A DNA stretch of 64,000 bases from NCBI RefSeq assembly GCF_900639915.1, contig NZ_CAAAID010000011.1:1-64000 (forward strand), in the 5' to 3' direction. Under the pieces are notes generated by a model. It ran no database searches. It worked only from the letters and a program-made list of their open reading frames with translations, and was not told the origin of the DNA. The position numbers and the translations under genes were made by a program. The stretch comes from Legionella nagasakiensis (lineage in GTDB: Bacteria > Pseudomonadota > Gammaproteobacteria > Legionellales > Legionellaceae). The stretch's first letter is position 1; every line of letters starts with the position of its first letter. Positions 1 to 8,327 of the stretch are shown in pieces.

Positions 1-198
1 AATTAATTCATTGGCGTAATTATCAAACCAGACGCGAGGCAAAACAGGATATTCTGGATTACATGACCATGTTTTATAATAATCAAAGGTTGCATTCGTT
101 TTTGGATTATCAAAGTCCGAATCAATTTGAAAACAGGTTCTGGGGGTTAATGAAAAACGTCGCTTAACTGGGGTGTACAAATTTGCTTGACCACATCA
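1..198 (+). mobile_element. Right end of an IS3-family insertion sequence
   Basis: The window opens inside an IS3-family element. The 3' end of its transposase gene lies at 3-167. It is followed by about 30 non-coding bases ending TTGCTTGACCACATCA at 198, which look like the right terminal inverted repeat ending in CA. From 199 the sequence is in frame with a cytochrome P450 C-terminus, so 198/199 is taken as the junction. The left end and any target duplication lie outside the window. Confidence 0.75.
3..167 (+). CDS. IS3-family transposase, C-terminal fragment (partial at window edge)
   Basis: The 54 visible residues run from LIHWRNYQTRREAKQDI to a TAA stop at 165-167. They carry the typical end of an IS3-family DDE integrase domain: a YNNQRLHSFLDYQSP block just downstream of the last catalytic glutamate, then the closing segment NQFENRFWG. 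The gene is open at the left edge and cannot be judged complete. It inserts the element by a DDE transposition mechanism in this family. Group within IS3 (IS150-like or IS2-like) cannot be settled from this fragment. Confidence 0.8.
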   Translation, partial: LIHWRNYQTRREAKQDILDYMTMFYNNQRLHSFLDYQSPNQFENRFWGLMKNVA

Positions 199-348
199 AT
201 TCATCTTTGCTTAGGAGCACCTCTAGCCAGACTAGAGATGCGCGTGGCGCTCGAAGAATTGCTGTTAAAGAAAAAATATTTTGTGCTGGCTGGAAAGAGT
301 CAACGACGCGTAAGCTACCCCAGTAACGGCTTTCTGCACTTTTTCTGA
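199..348 (+). pseudogene. Cytochrome P450 C-terminal remnant cut by the IS element
   Basis: Reading from 199, the frame gives IHLCLGAPLARLEMRVALEE, then about 29 more residues to a TGA at 346-348. This is the P450 haem-ligand loop (Cys ligand in HxCLGA), the L-helix LARLE and the short C-terminal beta segment ending SNGFLHFF. Everything before the haem loop is missing, and the IS right end sits directly against it, so the gene was very probably split by insertion. The upstream part may lie beyond the left edge. It is not functional as it stands. Confidence 0.85.
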
Positions 349-397
349 GTGAGCATTGTGTAACTTAGTTAATCTAGAAAACACAGGATGGTTATTT

Positions 398-1090
398 ATG
401 GAACTATTTGAAGTAATAAAACGAAGACAGGCGGTACGTCAATTTTCTGACAAACCTCTGAATGGGGAAACCACTGAAATTATACTGCAAGCTGGTCAAT
501 ACACACCAAGCCCTTTAAATTCACAACCCTGGCATTTTACGCTGATTCGTAACAAAGAAACCCTGAAAACATTATCCAAGAAAGCACACCATGCTTCATT
601 TATCTCTCAAGCCCAGCTGTTAATTATCGTGACAGTTGATACAGGCGTGGATATTGATAAGTGGTTAAAACAGCATAAGCAGCACCTATACAGCGGTGCG
701 GCTTCCATGCAGAATATGTGGTTAGCGGCCGCTGCACTTGATATTGGTTGCTGCTGGGTTACCTTGGATGAGGCTTTTACCAAAGAGCAAATAGGAATCC
801 CTAAAGAACATACCATTATTGGTGGGTTGGCTTTGGGACACCATAAAGAACCACTCAAAGCCCATGCCAAAAAAGATAGGAAAGCCTTGCCCTTATTGAC
901 TTCTTTTGAAAAATTTAATCTGCAGGATAACTGCGAAACAGAAAGCTGTTACACCTGTCTTAAACTGGTCCAAAAATCAGCAGCTAATTCATTTGAAGGG
1001 GACGATTATGTTCGATATTTTTGCGGCAATGAGTGTTATGCCGAATGGAAAAAACAAACAAAGAAGTGGTTGGATAACGATAAACCCTGA
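398..1090 (+). CDS. Nitroreductase-family protein with cysteine-rich C-terminal tail
   Basis: 230 residues. The N-terminal 170 or so have the FMN-dependent nitroreductase pattern: IKRRQAVRQFSDKPL near the start (the Arg-rich FMN phosphate site), TPSPLNSQPWHF (the SxxNxQPW loop), and AGGxALGH-like GGLALGHHKEP near 160. The family reduces nitro groups, quinones or enones using NAD(P)H. An extra tail of about 45 residues has CxxxxCxxC followed about 22 residues later by FCGNEC, a spacing like MYM/TRASH-type zinc fingers. The ATG at 398 follows an ACAGGATGG ribosome site. It lies between the broken P450 and the PaaK-like ligase and may be a tailoring enzyme of that cluster (inference). Confidence 0.8.
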   Translation: MELFEVIKRRQAVRQFSDKPLNGETTEIILQAGQYTPSPLNSQPWHFTLIRNKETLKTLSKKAHHASFISQAQLLIIVTVDTGVDIDKWLKQHKQHLYSGAASMQNMWLAAAALDIGCCWVTLDEAFTKEQIGIPKEHTIIGGLALGHHKEPLKAHAKKDRKALPLLTSFEKFNLQDNCETESCYTCLKLVQKSAANSFEGDDYVRYFCGNECYAEWKKQTKKWLDNDKP

Positions 1091-1179
1091 AAGGTTAAAT
1101 TTACATGAATACAAAGGAATCTATTTCACGCACTATGCTAGGTGAGCAATGCCTCATATACGTGCACCAACCCAATTGA

Positions 1180-1300
1180 ATCGGCACTTGCAACAATCCG
1201 ACTACGAACCAGAAAAGGTAAAACTGTGGCTCCAGAAAGACACGTTGGCAATGATATATAAGTTGATACAATCAGTATAGAAACGATGGATAAAATCAGG
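1180..1300 (+). pseudogene. IS256/mutator-type transposase remnant, frameshifted
   Basis: One frame reads ALATIRLRTRKGK. After a frameshift the next reads VKLWLQKDTLAMIYKLIQSV, a stop codon, then KRWIKSG. Together they follow the usual C-terminal block of IS256-family transposases (FATVRLRT...SRKTALAMVFKL...AEKRWR). Only about 40 codons remain, with a frameshift and a stop, so this is debris of an old element. Beyond it, up to the ligase start at 1569, there is only a doubtful hydrophobic reading frame of 65 codons (1318-1515) with no good ribosome site. Confidence 0.5.
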
Positions 1301-1317
1301 GATTTCATTCTGTATGT

Positions 1318-1515
1318 TTGTTGCTAGTTGTATTGATGGTTTCTAACAATATTAATCTAGCTTCTTCAACAGTAATATTGCCATATTTACCTAATGTAAT
1401 TCTTTTCACCTTTCCAGTAATGGGTGTTTTTTCTTTTCTATTATTTGGATTGCGAAACAACGTAAGCACTAAGCAAAAAACAATCTATACTACAATCAAA
1501 GGATTAAAAACATGA
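1318..1515 (+). other. Doubtful short hydrophobic reading frame
   Basis: 65 codons opening with TTG. The translation has one or two hydrophobic stretches (VVLMVSNNINLASS and VILFTFPVMGVFSFLLFG). There is no clear Shine-Dalgarno sequence. It could be the tail of a decayed membrane protein, perhaps a transporter, between transposon debris and the ligase gene. No family was recognised. It may equally be noncoding. Confidence 0.15.
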
Positions 1516-1568
1516 AAATGCTTTGAAAAGGAAAGCAGAATGATAAGAGCATTAAGAAAGGTAATTAT

Positions 1569-3050
1569 ATGTCTTTTTTTCGCTTTTTAAATAAGCTCAA
1601 TCATTTGTTTAATCGAATCTATGAGAAGAATTATAGATCAATCACTCCACATGAATTAATATTGCATCACATTCGAGATTTCGAGAAACAGTTTCAAAAA
1701 AATCAAGAAGCACTCCACTATTCCAAAGAAATACTACAAGACCTCATCAATAAAAGACTGAGAGCATTATTACTTCACGCAAAATCAAAATCGCCCTGGT
1801 ATAAAAAAACGTTAGCAAAAATCAACATCGAGAACTTCACCAAAGAGCGATTAGACGAACTTCCTACTATAAATAAAACCATTTTAATGGAAAATTGGGA
1901 TGCAATTGTCACCAATCCCAAGCTTTCATTAGCCTTAGTTGAAAAGCATATGAGCCAAAAAAATGATAGGCTCAACACATTGTATCTATTCTCCAATTAT
2001 CATGTCGTGGCAACTGGAGGAAGCAGTGGGAAACGAGGCATATTTATTTATGATTGGGATGAATGGATTGCATTTCACACCGCATTCATCCGCTTTCCAC
2101 TCTATAATAATGAACGCACGCAAATTGTAACTACAAAACTAAATGCAAATTCAAAAACTGTTAGTCTGTTTGTAACAAACACGGCTACTGCCGGCTACGC
2201 TTTAGCAAAAACCTTCTGGGGACATAATGAAAATGTGTATTTTCTGCCTATGGCTGTAACACCCTTAAATACAGTCATTGCTCGTCTCAATCAAATTCTT
2301 CCTGATATCTTGACCGCTGCTCCTTCATACATTCATAAAGTATGTCAATTAGTTCAAAAAGGACAAATAAAAATTGAACCTAAAATTATTTTTGTTGGCG
2401 GAGAACCACTTTTTGAGCAAACCTTAACTTTAATCAAAGAAACTTGGCCTAAAGTGGATATTTTTAATCTATTTGGCTGTACAGAAGGCATGGTGGGGTT
2501 AAATTGCCGGGCTAATATGGATGAGATGCATTTGAATGATGATCAATGCATTATTGAGCCTCTGGATGAACAAAGTCGCCCTGTTGATAAAGGAATTATG
2601 GCATCCAAAGTGTATATCACTAATCTATATAATTATACTTTGCCACTAATCCGCTATGAAAACTCGGATGAAATTTTATTTTTAAATAAAACCTGTGATT
2701 GCGGCATCCAACATCAGCTTATAAAAGCACCTAAAGGTCGACCTGGATGTGACTTTAATTATCCTGGCAATATTTTTGTACATCATTCGCTTTTTTTAGG
2801 AGTGCTTTTACCAGAAAAAAACATTCAGGAATATCAGGTTGAACAAACAATAGACGGGGTTAATATTAAAATTGTAACTACTGGTTTTATAAACAAGCTC
2901 CAATTGCAAGAGAACATATGTTTACGATTAAGCAAAGTAGGTTTACTTGATGCCAAAATAAAGATTATTGAAGTCCCTGAAATTATCTATTTGCATTCGG
3001 GTAAGCTGAATCGTTTTATACCTTTAAAGTCAAATTCGGGTATTGAATGA
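1569..3050 (+). CDS. PaaK-like adenylate-forming acyl/aryl ligase
   Basis: 493 residues, the size of the phenylacetate-CoA ligase / coenzyme F390 synthetase branch of the ANL superfamily. The AMP-binding P-loop is ATGGSSGKRG (148-157), the second nucleotide motif FNLFGCTEG (299-307), and the C-terminal lid has HSGKLNRFIPL. A cysteine-containing stretch (CDCGIQH) lies near 380, as in some PaaK relatives. The family turns a carboxylic acid into an acyl-AMP and passes it to CoA or a carrier thiol. It converges on the ketosynthase at 3107-4414. It is the obvious candidate to supply the starter acyl group to the adjacent carrier-protein system (inference). The substrate cannot be read from the sequence. 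Confidence 0.75.
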   Translation: MSFFRFLNKLNHLFNRIYEKNYRSITPHELILHHIRDFEKQFQKNQEALHYSKEILQDLINKRLRALLLHAKSKSPWYKKTLAKINIENFTKERLDELPTINKTILMENWDAIVTNPKLSLALVEKHMSQKNDRLNTLYLFSNYHVVATGGSSGKRGIFIYDWDEWIAFHTAFIRFPLYNNERTQIVTTKLNANSKTVSLFVTNTATAGYALAKTFWGHNENVYFLPMAVTPLNTVIARLNQILPDILTAAPSYIHKVCQLVQKGQIKIEPKIIFVGGEPLFEQTLTLIKETWPKVDIFNLFGCTEGMVGLNCRANMDEMHLNDDQCIIEPLDEQSRPVDKGIMASKVYITNLYNYTLPLIRYENSDEILFLNKTCDCGIQHQLIKAPKGRPGCDFNYPGNIFVHHSLFLGVLLPEKNIQEYQVEQTIDGVNIKIVTTGFINKLQLQENICLRLSKVGLLDAKIKIIEVPEIIYLHSGKLNRFIPLKSNSGIE

Positions 3051-3106
3051 GCCTAGAAAAAGCAGCTGTACGCTTTTGGTCTTAACTGCTTTGCGTATAG
3101 ATAATA

Positions 3107-4414
3107 TTAGTTTTCATCATAGCTACGCAAAACAAGGTGTGTGTTACTTCCGCCCGCGCCATAACTAGAAACACCAGCTAAATAGTGTTTTTTTATTTGG
3201 GGAAAATCTTGAAATTGAGTGGCAATATATAGGGGCGAATCTTCCAACATAAAATCCGGATTCGGAGTTTCAAAGTTAATTGAAGGAACAATTGATTTAT
3301 TTTTGAGCATAAGCACTGTTTTAATGATTGAAGCCATACCAGATACTATACCCGTATGGCCGAGATTACTGATGACTGAGCTTAGTGGGAAAAGCTTTGT
3401 TCCTGGAATGTCTTTAAACGCTTTCTTAAGTGCGTATATTTCTGTTGCATCGCCTAGTTTGGTTGAGGCGCCATGCGCTGCAATATAATCAAGATCACTT
3501 GGTTCAATCCCTGCATTTTTCCAGGCGGACTGCAAGCAAGTGTATTGGCCATGAATCCCTGGTGCCATAAATCCTTCTTTTGAAGCATTACCATCATTGT
3601 TCATGGCGGCTCCCATAATAACGGCATGGATTAGATCATTATCTGCAATGGCATCTTCAAGTCGCTTTAAAACAACCAGCCCAGCACCATTTGAGTATAA
3701 AGTGCCAGAGGCTGAAGCATCAAAAGAATGGCAATGACCGTCGGAGGAAAATAATCCGTTCTCTTCGTAAATATACCCAACTTCTTGGGGTAAATCGATT
3801 AAGCATGCCCCTGCGATTGCCATATCACATTGATAACTATTTAACTCTCGACAACTTTGTATCACAGCTGTCAATGAAGACGAGCACGCGGTATATAAAT
3901 CAATGGAACTTCCTTGAAATCCAAATTGATAAGAAATATAAGGGGCGATTACTTTTGAATAATACCTTTCTATTGCTTTTTGGGTATCGATAGCTTCGTA
4001 ATACGCAGATCCTAAGAAATGAGAGGCTGGTTGATTATTGGTGCCAATATAGACCGCTGTGTTTTTGATTAAGCAATTTGAATGATTTCTCATGGTACTC
4101 AAAGCACGATGAGTTAAATGTGACATCACTTTGCCTTGAAGGCCTAATACTTCAAAATTTTTGGCAGTACTTTCAAACGGAGGGGTATCAAATGACTCCA
4201 AGTTATCTAATACTCCTCTGTATGGTTTGTAATAGGGAGCAGCGATTAATTGCTCAGAAATACCCGATCGCTGTAATTGTTCTGCAGAAAATTTACTAAC
4301 AGCTTCTTTGCCAAACCTTAATAGATCCCAATATTCTTCAAGATCATTAGCTCCAGGTAATTTTACAGCCATACCTACAATAGCAACTTTATTTAATTGG
4401 GTATTTACATTCAT
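3107..4414 (-). CDS. Stand-alone beta-ketoacyl synthase (PKS-type KS)
   Basis: 435 residues, one KS domain with no AT, KR or ACP attached. The catalytic triad is visible: Cys177 in YTACSSSL, His314 in AAHGAST, His353 in SNLGHTG, with Lys365 in ASIIKTVL. Several positions depart from the modular PKS consensus. The first His motif reads AAHGASTKLGDATE rather than EAHGTGTxxGDPxE, and the usual Lys before SNxGHT is Ile. Such enzymes condense an acyl thioester with a malonyl-type carrier-bound unit by decarboxylation. It starts at an ATG preceded by GGAG and lies 245 bp downstream of the A-domain gene in the same direction. No acyltransferase is nearby, fitting an extender unit made directly on the ACP. 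Confidence 0.85.
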   Translation of the reverse strand: MNVNTQLNKVAIVGMAVKLPGANDLEEYWDLLRFGKEAVSKFSAEQLQRSGISEQLIAAPYYKPYRGVLDNLESFDTPPFESTAKNFEVLGLQGKVMSHLTHRALSTMRNHSNCLIKNTAVYIGTNNQPASHFLGSAYYEAIDTQKAIERYYSKVIAPYISYQFGFQGSSIDLYTACSSSLTAVIQSCRELNSYQCDMAIAGACLIDLPQEVGYIYEENGLFSSDGHCHSFDASASGTLYSNGAGLVVLKRLEDAIADNDLIHAVIMGAAMNNDGNASKEGFMAPGIHGQYTCLQSAWKNAGIEPSDLDYIAAHGASTKLGDATEIYALKKAFKDIPGTKLFPLSSVISNLGHTGIVSGMASIIKTVLMLKNKSIVPSINFETPNPDFMLEDSPLYIATQFQDFPQIKKHYLAGVSSYGAGGSNTHLVLRSYDEN

Positions 4415-4504
4415 TATTTAAAAGCTCCATTTCTTTGGCCGCACCAACCATGTCATAGACACTAACCAGATAGTATATAAATAGGTAACAACCTGAATTT
4501 ACCC

Positions 4505-4516
4505 AGTTGTAAACAA
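4505..4516. promoter_or_regulatory. 12-bp motif shared by two intergenic gaps of the cluster (copy 1)
   Basis: AGTTGTAAACAA lies in the 245-bp gap between the A-domain and KS genes, upstream of the KS. The identical 12-mer is at 7397-7408, upstream of the acyl-CoA dehydrogenase gene. Its core TTGT-TT-ACAA is a short inverted repeat on the gene-sense strand. It could be an operator or part of a promoter; the sequence does not decide. Confidence 0.3.
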
Positions 4517-4659
4517 GCTGTCATAAGATGTGTTTGGTGCAAACTCACTCCTTGTCATTTTCATACAGAAAACAGGTTTTATATGGTTCTATTGCTGCAA
4601 CTATCTTTATAATTAAACAATTATTTTAAGTATAAGCTATTTCTTAGAGGTTGCTTAGG

Positions 4660-6201
4660 CTAAATGAGACTCAATAGTTTTTCTTTATCTAGTTTGCCAT
4701 TTTCTTTTATTGGCAATGCGCTTAACCATATGTAATGCTCCGGAACCATATAATCTGGAATCCTGGTTTTTAAAAACGATTTAAGTTCGGCACGACTAAG
4801 CTCTATTTGTTTATTATGAGCAATTAAGAACGCGACTATTCTATGATCCAGAAAATCCACTTTCTGACAGACAATGACTGCATCCTGAATGTTGGGATGC
4901 TCTAATAAATGATATTGGATTTCTCCTAATTCAATACGTATGCCGTGTAATTTCACCTGATCATCTTTGCGGCCTAAAAATAATAATTCATGCTCTTTAT
5001 TCCAACAGACTATATCTCCCGTACGATACATTTTTTCACCAGGCAAGTAAGGATTCTCTATGAAAGAGGCTTGAGTAAGTCCTGGATTATTTAAATAGCC
5101 TTGAGCCAACCCAATTCCGGAAATGAATAGTTCACCGGGTTCGAAACCGGTTGCATTTAACTGCTCATCTAACACAAAAAATTGAGTATTCTGGATAGGC
5201 TTTCCAATTGGAATAGTCCGATAACGCTTGTGCTTTTCACAAATAAAATAAGAAACATCTATTGTGGTTTCTGTGGGGCCATATAAATTGACCAATAGTG
5301 TTTCTTGTTCTTTAAAAAGCTTATTAAACAGATTAGCACTTCTCGCATCCAACGCCTCTCCACTCGAAAATACGTACTTTAAAGAGCTTAGGCGATTTAT
5401 CGAAAAATCTTGTTTAATATAACTTAAAAATATACGTAATACAGAGGGTACAAAATGAATAACGTTGAGCTTATATTGCTCAATCATATGAATAAATAAC
5501 TTAATGTCATGTTCTTTTTTTGGTGGCAAAAGAGCCACTCCGGCGCCTACAACAGACCACCAACAAATTTCCCAAACAGAGATGTCAAAACAAATGTGCG
5601 TTTTATGAAACAATACGTCATGACTTTGTAAGGGAAATGTGTTTTGCATCCATAGAATTCGATTAACTAGGGCCTGATGTGAAATCATGACTCCTTTGGG
5701 TTTGCCTGTAGTGCCTGAAGTGTACATCACATAAGCTAAATCTTGTTTTCCCCGGTATAGGTTTAAATTATGGCACTTTTCATGACTTACATTTTCGTGA
5801 ATGCTTAATACTTGAAGATTATCTTTAGCATATAACCCAGATTTTGCTGTCAATAACGAATGATCATCCACGATTAGAAATTTAATATGGCTGTCTTCAA
5901 GGATGGTTTGGTTTCTAATGACAGGAGCCAGGGGATCTATCGGTAAATAGGCTCCTCCTGCTTTTAACACTGCAAAGATTGCCACGAGCATTTCAAAAGA
6001 GCGCATGAGTTGAATGCCAACAATTTCATTTAATGGCAACCCTTTTCTTTGCAAATATCTTGCATATTGATTAACTTGTTTATTAAAAGTATCGTACGAA
6101 ATTTGACGCTCTTCCAGATAAACAGCCGTATTTTCTGGATTTTTCTTTACTTGTTCTTCGAATAAGGAGCAAATGGTTGAGTACTGATCAGAAGATTTCA
6201 T
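4660..6201 (-). CDS. Stand-alone amino-acid adenylation protein, predicted L-serine-specific (ZmaJ-like)
   Basis: 513 residues, a complete NRPS adenylation domain with no condensation or carrier domain. Core motifs: A3 YTSGTTGKPKG (160-170), A5 NLYGPTETT (305-313), A7 YRTGDIV (392-398), A8 GRKDDQVKLHGIRIELGEI (410-428), A10 NGKLD with Lys503. Hand alignment to GrsA gives the specificity residues D206 I207 W210 H249 V277 S279 L306 I314 D315 K503. The serine code is DVWHLSLIDK, so eight of ten match and the other two are conservative. It should make seryl-AMP and load the ACP encoded at 8328-8567. It lies 15 bp downstream of the acyl-CoA dehydrogenase stop, so it is co-transcribed. Confidence 0.85.
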   Translation of the reverse strand: MKSSDQYSTICSLFEEQVKKNPENTAVYLEERQISYDTFNKQVNQYARYLQRKGLPLNEIVGIQLMRSFEMLVAIFAVLKAGGAYLPIDPLAPVIRNQTILEDSHIKFLIVDDHSLLTAKSGLYAKDNLQVLSIHENVSHEKCHNLNLYRGKQDLAYVMYTSGTTGKPKGVMISHQALVNRILWMQNTFPLQSHDVLFHKTHICFDISVWEICWWSVVGAGVALLPPKKEHDIKLFIHMIEQYKLNVIHFVPSVLRIFLSYIKQDFSINRLSSLKYVFSSGEALDARSANLFNKLFKEQETLLVNLYGPTETTIDVSYFICEKHKRYRTIPIGKPIQNTQFFVLDEQLNATGFEPGELFISGIGLAQGYLNNPGLTQASFIENPYLPGEKMYRTGDIVCWNKEHELLFLGRKDDQVKLHGIRIELGEIQYHLLEHPNIQDAVIVCQKVDFLDHRIVAFLIAHNKQIELSRAELKSFLKTRIPDYMVPEHYIWLSALPIKENGKLDKEKLLSLI

Positions 6202-6216
6202 TTATTAAAATACCCT

Positions 6217-7344
6217 CTACTCATTAATGCAAAGCTTCGAAATGAGTATCTCATGCATTTGGGAAGTGCCTTCGATGATCTCCATTACTTTAGCATCTCT
6301 ATAATATCGTTCGACAGGATAAGTTTCATCAAAACCAGCTGCACCAAATATTTGCAATGCATGATTAGAGACAAAAACAACCATTTTTGAAGCAACGTAT
6401 TTTGCTACTAATGTTTCAGCAATGTATGCCGGATTTTTTTGTTGCCTAAGTACTCCTGCATAAAAACACAATTCTCGGGCAGCTTTAACTTGTACAATCA
6501 TTTCAGCTATCATTTTTTGAATTAACTGATGCCCATCCAATGCACGATCGAATTGTTTTCTTTCTTGAGCATAGCTACGGGCCGCATCCAGACAAGCTTG
6601 CCCCAACCCAACACATCCATAGGCCGTTGTATAGCGTCCTTCATCTAAAGCAGTTTGAGCAACATAGGCGAAGCCCATACCGATACTACCTAATAGATTT
6701 GTTTTAGGGATGCGACAATTATCAAAAAAAATTTCTGCCAACATATTAGAACGTAAACCTAAAAAATTAGGCATCGGTGAAATAGTGACGCCAGGCGTGT
6801 CCTTTTCAACTAAAACCACCGTGGGTTGTCCCTGGCAGTTTGCTAAAACTAAAAACAACTCAGCCAGTTGCCCTAACGTGATGTATTTTTTACTCCCTTT
6901 TAGAATAAACTCATCATCGTTATCCAACAACTGCGTTTCAACCTGTTCCAAATCACTTCCAATATTAGATTCAGTTAATGCTAATGCAGCTAAAATTTTC
7001 CCTGATGCCATTTGGGGTAACCAGGTTTTCTTCTGAACTTCTGAACCAAACTGTATGAATGCCCTACTCACCATGCCCAATACTGTTAAAATATTCGCCA
7101 AGGAACAAAGCTCTTTCGCGAACGACTCATGCATGATACCAATGGTCAATTCATCCCATTGTTGCCCGCCAAGCCGTTTAGGAATGCAAGCGCCTAAAAA
7201 ACCATGTTGGGCTAATGTATAAAAAAAATCTCGCGGAATAGCTTGTTCTTTATCAAAACTTTTCGCATGGGGATGAAGGTAATTTTCTATAAATTGGTTA
7301 AAAAATTGCTGTTGCTTTAGGTATCGAGGTTGATAATTGGGCAA
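6217..7344 (-). CDS. Acyl-CoA dehydrogenase-family oxidase (ZmaI/FkbI-like)
   Basis: 375 residues, full length for the flavin-dependent acyl-CoA dehydrogenase fold. Family signatures: ALTESNIGSD in the N-terminal half, GFAYVAQTALDEGRYTTAYG, YAQERKQFDRAL, and the catalytic glutamate in IIEGTSQMHE (about 358). The start is a TTG seven bases after AGGAG. In methoxymalonyl-, hydroxymalonyl- and aminomalonyl-ACP pathways a member of this family oxidises a carrier-bound aldehyde to the carboxylate. The neighbouring serine A domain, ACP and hydroxyacyl dehydrogenase point to that role here, rather than fatty-acid oxidation (inference). Confidence 0.85.
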   Translation of the reverse strand: MPNYQPRYLKQQQFFNQFIENYLHPHAKSFDKEQAIPRDFFYTLAQHGFLGACIPKRLGGQQWDELTIGIMHESFAKELCSLANILTVLGMVSRAFIQFGSEVQKKTWLPQMASGKILAALALTESNIGSDLEQVETQLLDNDDEFILKGSKKYITLGQLAELFLVLANCQGQPTVVLVEKDTPGVTISPMPNFLGLRSNMLAEIFFDNCRIPKTNLLGSIGMGFAYVAQTALDEGRYTTAYGCVGLGQACLDAARSYAQERKQFDRALDGHQLIQKMIAEMIVQVKAARELCFYAGVLRQQKNPAYIAETLVAKYVASKMVVFVSNHALQIFGAAGFDETYPVERYYRDAKVMEIIEGTSQMHEILISKLCINE

Positions 7345-7396
7345 AATTCCTCTCCTTAGGGTCTGTTACAATTCTACCATCTTGGTCAAAATAGTA

Positions 7397-7408
7397 AGTT
7401 GTAAACAA
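7397..7408. promoter_or_regulatory. 12-bp motif shared by two intergenic gaps of the cluster (copy 2)
   Basis: AGTTGTAAACAA, identical to 4505-4516, lies in the 67-bp gap between the 3-hydroxyacyl-CoA dehydrogenase and acyl-CoA dehydrogenase genes. Read in the gene direction it is TTGTTTACAACT and precedes the acyl-CoA dehydrogenase start by about 50 bp. Confidence 0.3.
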
Positions 7409-7411
7409 CCC

Positions 7412-8290
7412 CTATTCATATTGATAAAATCCTTTTTTTGTTTTTTGTCCAAGAAGCCCTGCATCGACCATATTTTTTAATAACCAACAGGGCCGATATT
7501 TCGGATCGTTTAGCTCTGAATATATTGATTCTAAAGAATAGAGAACAGTATCCAAACCAATTAAATCTGCAGTATGCAATGGCCCCATTTTATGCCCAAA
7601 ACATTGTTTAAATAAAACATCTATGTCTTCGATGGATGCAATGTTTTCCTGTACCATAAAAATGGCTTCGTTAATAAAAATCATCATTGCCCGATTACTT
7701 ACAAAACCAACGGAGTCCTTTACAACAATCATTTTTTTATGAACTTGTTCAAGTAACGCCCTGGTTTTTTCTATTGTCAATTCATCAGTGTGATATCCCT
7801 TAATCACCTCCACCATAGGCATTTGTGGTGCTGGGTTCATAAAGTGAACACCGATAACGCGTTGAGGATACCCAACAAGCGATGCTATTTTTGTAATAGA
7901 TATGGAAGAAGTGTTTACCCCCAAAATACAGGTTGCGCTACATTGTTCATTTAATACCTGGTATAACGCTTTTTTCTGTTCCCAATTTTCAGGAATATTT
8001 TCAATAATGTATTCAGAGTGCTTGAGTTCATCTAGTTTTGTTGTAAAAAAAATTGATGCCAATATTGTTTCAATAGAATGTTTGGATGATAAATGCTGGG
8101 TTAATAGCAGATAGTGTAAATTTTTAGCTATAGAAGTTTTTGCTTTATCTAGTTGCGATTGGAGGTTATCAATTAAAGTGACATAAAACCCGCATTGTGC
8201 GAAAAGTTGTGCAATACCTGAACCCATTGTCCCTGCACCAAGAATAGTAAGTTTTTTTTGTCTCATGCCGTGTGTCCATTCTGTATGCAT
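7412..8290 (-). CDS. 3-hydroxyacyl-CoA dehydrogenase-family protein (ZmaG/FkbK-like)
   Basis: 292 residues from the ATG at 8290, the size of single-domain 3-hydroxybutyryl-CoA dehydrogenases. The NAD-binding motif is LTILGAGTMGSGIAQLF near the start. The catalytic histidine lies in GVHFMNPAPQMPMVEVI, and the C-terminal domain has GPLHTADLIGLDTVL. An in-frame ATG at 8266 is also possible. Upstream in-frame codons would overlap the ACP gene and look non-native. In aminomalonyl-ACP synthesis the homologous ZmaG oxidises the side-chain alcohol of carrier-bound serine to the aldehyde. That role fits this neighbourhood (inference). It begins 37 bp after the ACP stop. Confidence 0.85.
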   Translation of the reverse strand: MHTEWTHGMRQKKLTILGAGTMGSGIAQLFAQCGFYVTLIDNLQSQLDKAKTSIAKNLHYLLLTQHLSSKHSIETILASIFFTTKLDELKHSEYIIENIPENWEQKKALYQVLNEQCSATCILGVNTSSISITKIASLVGYPQRVIGVHFMNPAPQMPMVEVIKGYHTDELTIEKTRALLEQVHKKMIVVKDSVGFVSNRAMMIFINEAIFMVQENIASIEDIDVLFKQCFGHKMGPLHTADLIGLDTVLYSLESIYSELNDPKYRPCWLLKNMVDAGLLGQKTKKGFYQYE

Positions 8291-8327
8291 TATCCAACCA
8301 AACTTTATCACAGTTATCCGAATTGAA

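Noticed and set aside
6217..8290. The two dehydrogenases as a fatty-acid beta-oxidation operon
   Set aside because: No thiolase or enoyl-CoA hydratase is present, and the neighbours are an ACP, a serine A domain and a ketosynthase.
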